In this document: piece by piece, positions 60,065 through 64,000 of the stretch
Layout: every line of letters starts with the position of its first letter
Position numbering within the stretch: the stretch's first letter is position 1
NCBI GenBank assembly: GCA_965214975.1
Contig: OZ244055.1
Coordinates: forward strand, 1,984,001 to 2,048,000
Length of the DNA: 64,000 bases
DNA from: JAJEBT01 sp965214975
GTDB lineage: Bacteria > Pseudomonadota > Alphaproteobacteria > MPNO01 > UBA830
Reading direction: 5' to 3'
The notes under the pieces: model-generated
The model's database searches: none
The model's input: the letters and a program-made list of their open reading frames with translations, nothing else
What the model was told of the DNA's origin: nothing
Position numbers and translations under genes: made by a program

Positions 60065-61731
60065 CGTCGCTCCCCCTCCCCTTCGCCCCCGTCCGTCCGG
60101 CCGTCCGCGACCGAGCGGACCGGCGTGTTGGGCTTCAATCCGGCGCGCCGGCGCTGGGCGCTCCGACGGCCGTTCTCGAGATACCGGCCGCTCGCCGCGC
60201 GCTCGGCCAGCCGGTCCCATTCCGGCGTCCAGTCGCCGAGCCCGTAGCCGTGCCACGGCGCCTCCGGCGCCAGCGGCGGCAGGCCGAGCTCGTCCCAGAT
60301 CTCCCGCGCCCGTTCCATGTAGCGTCGCGCGGGCAGCGCGAGGGGCGGGGCGTCCCGCTTGAGCGTCGCGTCGACGAGCAGCGTCGATTCCTCCCCGCCC
60401 TTCCCCGGACCGTGCCCGGCGGCGCGGTGGCGGAGAATCTCGACGTCGCGCCCGGGGTCGGCCCGGTAGGCCAGCGACCAGAACACTGCGTCGGCGTTCT
60501 CGGGGAGAATGTCCTCGTTTACCGCGATCACGTACTTTCCGCAATCCGCCCGCAGGCTGGCCGCGCCGCGGAGCGCCCGCCAGACCTCGGTTCTCGGGAC
60601 GCCCGGCGCCATGCGCAGGAAGATGACCCGGCGCAGGTTGGTCAGCGGCTCGTGCATCCAGACCTGGAGGATCCCCCGGACGCCGAGATGGTCGCGGATG
60701 TGCGCGAGGAACATCGGCTCGTAGGCGACGCGCTTGATGACGCTCGATTCGGAGGGCGTGACCTGGCTCAGGATCGAGCAGAACACCGGCCGTCGCCTGC
60801 GGGTGACGGCGGTGACGTCGAGGATCATGTTGAAGTCCTCGAGGGCGACGTGGCCGTGGGACTCGCCGAACGGCGCCTCGGGCTCCAGATGCTCGACGTC
60901 GATCAGCCCCTCGATGACGATCTCCGACTGCGCCGGCACGCGGAGACCGACCGTCCGGCAGGCGACGACCGGGATCGGGGCGCCGGCGAGCGCCCCCGCC
61001 ACCGACAGCTCGTCGACGTCGCGCCGGACCTTCTGGGGTCCGGTGTAGGCCACCGCGGGCGGGCAGCCGACGACGATCGCGCAGGGCATCCGCTCGCCGC
61101 GGGCGCGGTGCTTCTCCCAATGGAGATAGCCGCCGGCGCCGCCCTCGCGCGTCGCCATGCGCACCGCGAGGCGGTCCGGCGCCTTGAGGCCGGCCCGGTA
61201 GGTTCCAAGATTCTGCACGCCGGTGTCCGGGTCGCGGGTCACCACCATGCCCGCGGTCACGTAGGGCGCGCTGTCGAAGCCCGGCGTCGAGACCGGCACC
61301 GGCAGCGCGTCGAGCCCGTTCCCCTCGCCGGCCAGAGCCGCCCCCTCGACCACGACCTCCTGGCACGCCGCGCCGGCGACCTCGACCGGCTCCACGGGCT
61401 CGGCCAGCGCGCGGGTCCACAGCGCCCCGACCTCGTCGAGCGGGACGCCGATCCCGATGCGGTAGACCTCGCGGCTGGCGGCGAGGGCGCCGACGACGAC
61501 GGGCATGTCGTAGCGGCGCCCGAGGCCGTCGGTGACGTTGGAGAACAGGAACGCCTTGCGGTTCCCGTCGGGCACGCCGCCGCGGTACTGCCAGCGAACC
61601 AGAGGGTGGAGTTCGGCGTCCTTGTCGACGGGCCGGTCGACGCGAAGGAGGAGTCCCGCCTCGTCGAGCGCCGCGAGATGGTCCTGCAGGTCGGGAATCG
61701 CCAGCGACCCTGCCGGTCTGGAGGACGTCAT
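60061..61731 (-). CDS. UbiD family decarboxylase, copy 3
   Basis: First gene of the tandem array, 556 residues, and the most divergent copy. Arg179 in QNLGTYRAG and the two glutamates in EPEAPFGESHGHV are kept. It differs where the others have NAPY/NGPY (SAPYVTAGMVV) and NLQEYNAY (ALEDFNMI), positions likely to line the substrate pocket, which suggests a different substrate. The C-terminus is an Arg/Gly/Glu-rich tail. A candidate promoter lies about 70 bp upstream. Confidence 0.85.
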   Translation of the reverse strand: MTSSRPAGSLAIPDLQDHLAALDEAGLLLRVDRPVDKDAELHPLVRWQYRGGVPDGNRKAFLFSNVTDGLGRRYDMPVVVGALAASREVYRIGIGVPLDEVGALWTRALAEPVEPVEVAGAACQEVVVEGAALAGEGNGLDALPVPVSTPGFDSAPYVTAGMVVTRDPDTGVQNLGTYRAGLKAPDRLAVRMATREGGAGGYLHWEKHRARGERMPCAIVVGCPPAVAYTGPQKVRRDVDELSVAGALAGAPIPVVACRTVGLRVPAQSEIVIEGLIDVEHLEPEAPFGESHGHVALEDFNMILDVTAVTRRRRPVFCSILSQVTPSESSVIKRVAYEPMFLAHIRDHLGVRGILQVWMHEPLTNLRRVIFLRMAPGVPRTEVWRALRGAASLRADCGKYVIAVNEDILPENADAVFWSLAYRADPGRDVEILRHRAAGHGPGKGGEESTLLVDATLKRDAPPLALPARRYMERAREIWDELGLPPLAPEAPWHGYGLGDWTPEWDRLAERAASGRYLENGRRSAQRRRAGLKPNTPVRSVADGRTDGGEGEGERR

Positions 61732-61802
61732 GGGCGGTCACCGGTTGGTCGCTGGAAGACGCCGCGGCGGGCCGCCTCCCGAGCCGGGCGTCGAGGGCCG
61801 GG

Positions 61803-61831
61803 AGACTAGACGAGGCGCCGGGGCCTTTCAA
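61803..61831 (-). promoter_or_regulatory. Candidate promoter of the ubiD array
   Basis: On the minus strand TTGAAA (61831-61826, five of six) and TAGTCT (61808-61803) are 17 bp apart. The start point would be near 61796, with a leader of about 65 nt. The -10 is one base from the TAGTGT boxes of the two ThDP genes. Confidence 0.5.
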
Positions 61832-61835
61832 ACGC

Positions 61836-61915
61836 GGGACGGTCCGGGCCGCATTCGGGCGGTTCCGGGCGTTGCGGTCGGTCCGCGACAGTCCGGTTCG
61901 CGGCTTCCGGCTCGG
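61836..61915 (-). repeat. Dispersed intergenic repeat, copy C
   Basis: Read on the minus strand it gives GAGCCGGAAGCCGCGAACC, GACTGTCGCGGACCGACCGC and AACGCCCGGAACCGCCCGA, closely following copy A, and ends GGACCGTCCCGCG. It abuts the -35 box of the ubiD promoter. Confidence 0.5.
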
Positions 61916-62214
61916 GCGGGAGGCGCCGGGGGTCGATGCCGCCGGAACCCGACGATACCTGCGCGCCCGGCTCCGGAACCGGCCGCGGAACGGCCGTGGA
62001 CGACCCCGATCGGGACCGTCAAGTCACGCCCGAATCGTCGTCAGGTGTCGCCGGATCTTGCAGTTCATGCCCCGATCCTTTCCCCGAGCGCCGGCTCGAG
62101 GTCGCCAGGATTCATGCGCCCCCGCCCGACCGCCGTAGACAACAGCCCCTTGACCCAAGTTGGCACTTTTTCCGTTCGGAGGGGTCGGCCCCGGCGTGTT
62201 TCCCGACGCCGGGA

Positions 62215-62259
62215 CACCATATGCAGCCTCCGTTCCGTTTGAAGACACAACATATGGTG
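62215..62259. repeat. Inverted repeat CACCATATG...CATATGGTG upstream of the transposase
   Basis: A perfect 9-bp inverted repeat with 27 bp between arms (62215-62223 and 62251-62259), lower in G+C than its surroundings. A second small one, GGAATT...AATTCC, lies at 62291-62308, next to TGTAGTGCCA at 62281, which may be the left end of the insertion sequence. The rest of the gap 61916-62378 holds no gene I can support. Confidence 0.5.
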
Positions 62260-62378
62260 AATCACCGCCTGAAAGCCCGATGTAGTGCCAGGAATTTATG
62301 GAAAATTCCGGTTCGGCCTTGCACGCGCCGCCGAAAACGCCGAATCTCCCGCATCCCCGCCACGCCACCGGGCACGAC

Positions 62379-64000
62379 ATGTACATCAGAGCCACCAAGA
62401 CCCACACCGCCGACGGCAGGCCGGCCTACGGCCATCGCCTCGTGCGCTCCGAACGCGAGGGCGACAAGGTCCGCCAGAAAACCCTCCTCAACCTCGGCAC
62501 CGACTACGACGTGCCCCGGGAACACTGGAGGGAGGTCGCCGAACTCGCGGAGACGCTGCTGCACGGCCAGCCGCCGCTGCTCGAACCCGCGCCCGGCATC
62601 CGCGCCGCGGCCGAAAGCATCGTCGCCAGGCTCCGCGCCAGGGGCCTCCGCGCCGACGCCGGGGCGCAGCCAGGCGACGGAGCCGACGTCGCCACCGTCG
62701 ACCTCGACACCCTCGAGCACGAGAACCCGCGCTCGGCGGGCTGCGAGCGGCTGTGCCTCAAGGCCCTCGACGATCTCGACTTCGCCGCCATTCTCCACCG
62801 CCTCGGGGTCAAGGGCCGCGACGGCCGCATCGCCCGGGCGCTGGTCGTCGCCAGGATGGCCCACCCCGCCAGCGAGCGCGAGACCAGCCGCTGGCTCCGG
62901 CACGACAGCGCGACGGCCGAGCTTCTCGAACTCGAGGGCGACGACAAGGCCCTGTCTCGCAAGACGCTGTACCGCGTGGGCGACCTGCTGTGGCGCCGGC
63001 GCGCGCTCATCCAGAAGGGGCTGTTCGAGCGCGAGCGCGACCTTCTCGGCATCCCCGACGTCATCGTGCTCCACGACCTCACCAACGTTCACTACCACGG
63101 CCGCCACGACGGCAGGCTCCGCCGCTTCGGCCGCTCGAAACAGAAGCGTGACGACTGTCCGCTGGTCACCCTCGCGCTGGCGCTGGACAGCGCCGGCTTC
63201 CCGCGCAGCGCCGAGATCCTGCCCGGCAACGCCTCCGAGCCCGACACCCTGCGGGACGCGCTGGAGCGGCTCGAGGCGGAGTGCGGATCGGGCGGCGCCA
63301 GGCCCACGGTGGTCATCGACGCGGGCATCGCCAGCGAGGCCAACATCGCGTGGCTGAACGCGCGGGGGTGCAACTGGATCGCGGTCAGCCGGGGCGGCAG
63401 GCCGCCGCCCCCGGAGGGCGCTCCCGGGGCGGTGCTGGTCACCGTCGCGGAGCACGAGGTCCGGGCCTGGCGCCTTGCCGAGAAGGACGGCGAGGCAAGG
63501 CTGTACGTCGTCAGCGAGGGCAGGAAGGCGACCGAGGACTCCATCCTCGCGAGGAAGCGGAGCCGCTTCGAGGCGGCGCTCGACGCTCTCCACCGGGGGC
63601 TCTCGGTCAAGGGCCGCCTCAAGCGCCACGACAGGATCCTGGAGAGCGTGGGGCGGCTCAAGGAACGCTTCGCGGGGGTCTCCGGCCACTACGAGATCCG
63701 CGTCGAGAAGGCACCGACGGGCGCCAACGCCAAGGCCCTGCGCTACAGCCGCAGGAAAGCCCACGCCGACGCCGACGAAAGGGCCGGAGCCTACGTGCTG
63801 CGCACCAGCCACACCGACTGGGACATCGAGACGGTGCTGCGGACCTACTGGCGGATCACCGACATCGAGGCGACCTTCCGGAGCCTGAAGTCGGAACTCG
63901 GGCTGCGGCCGGTCCACCATCGGCTGGACCGCCGCATCGCGGCCCACCTGATGATCGCGGTGTTCGCCTTCCACGGGGTGCAGCTGATCCGCACCCGGCT
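62379..64000 (+). mobile_element. IS1634-family transposase (3' end cut by window edge)
   Basis: An uninterrupted frame of at least 540 codons that runs off the window. It has the IS1634 (IS4-like DDE) layout: N-terminal MYIRATKTHTADGRPAYGHR, first aspartate in VLHDLTNVHYHG, GRSKQKRDDCPLVTLALALD, second aspartate in VVIDAGIASEANIAWL, and the C-terminal YWRITDIEATFRSLKSELGL with the catalytic glutamate. I start at ATG 62379, matching family N-termini; an in-frame ATG at 62298 is possible. The frame is intact as far as seen, so the element may be active. The right inverted repeat and target duplication lie outside the window. Confidence 0.92.

Noticed and set aside
62161..62175. Sigma-54-like TGGCAC element
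   Set aside because: The -24 half matches, but the -12 position has GT instead of GC and no gene follows at a suitable distance.
62024..62407. Minus-strand 127-codon frame before the transposase
   Set aside because: No recognisable motif; it crosses the palindromes and the likely IS end and is probably chance.

Overview
This window is about 70 percent G+C and comes from an alphaproteobacterium, perhaps Rhodospirillales-like; I cannot name a genus. The evidence is the conserved block lexA-gltX-gltA / lpx-fabZ-bamA-rseP-dxr-cdsA-uppS-frr-pyrH-tsf-rpsB, a GAAC-N7-GAAT (GTTC-N7-GTTC type) SOS box before lexA, a short ProRS and an LpxI-type UDP-diacylglucosamine hydrolase. No rRNA, tRNA or CRISPR array was seen.

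Layout. (1) 153-7610, plus strand: trpD, trpC, moaC, moeA, lexA, gltX, gltA. (2) 22588-7638, minus strand: a long housekeeping run from rpsB through translation factors, isoprenoid and phospholipid enzymes, BamA/Skp and lipid A enzymes, ending in an LpxI-LpxB single-chain fusion and gloA. (3) 33434-23065, minus strand: prpD-prpB-prpC (methylcitrate cycle), proS, a Lol permease, lolD and dnaE. (4) 33604-43920: a thiamine-diphosphate (ThDP) enzyme on the plus strand, facing a nine-gene minus-strand catabolic operon (second ThDP enzyme, an SsuABC/TauABC-like ABC importer, Rieske protein, small unknown protein, amidohydrolase, MmgE/PrpD protein). (5) 44500-56555, plus strand: a type I restriction-modification island in which every gene overlaps or nearly abuts the next. 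(6) 61731-56676, minus strand: three tandem UbiD-family decarboxylases. (7) 62379-64000: an IS1634-type transposase cut by the window edge.

The most unusual part is the island. Between hsdM and hsdR lies a HEPN/nucleotidyltransferase pair of the HepT/MntA (type VII toxin-antitoxin) kind, and the MntA-like domain is fused in frame to the N-terminus of the HsdS specificity subunit. Downstream are a DUF4365-like gene, an unrecognised 377-residue protein, a DUF6978-DUF1828/1829 pair, a chimera of the HsdR head and the HsdS tail, an RloA-like ATPase with a DUF4276 partner, then the intact hsdR. A 381-bp direct repeat of the hsdR 5' end brackets the ATPase/DUF4276 cassette. A broken integrase relic lies upstream of the island, and members of a dispersed intergenic repeat lie on both sides. 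The locus looks like a composite defence island assembled by recombination, in which restriction specificity may be tied to an RNase toxin-antitoxin switch.

Promoter-like sites in front of the two ThDP genes and the ubiD cluster share a 17-bp spacer and a TAGTGT/TAGTCT -10 box. The prp operon and lexA have stronger -35/-10 pairs. All functions are read from sequence motifs and gene order; no database search was run.
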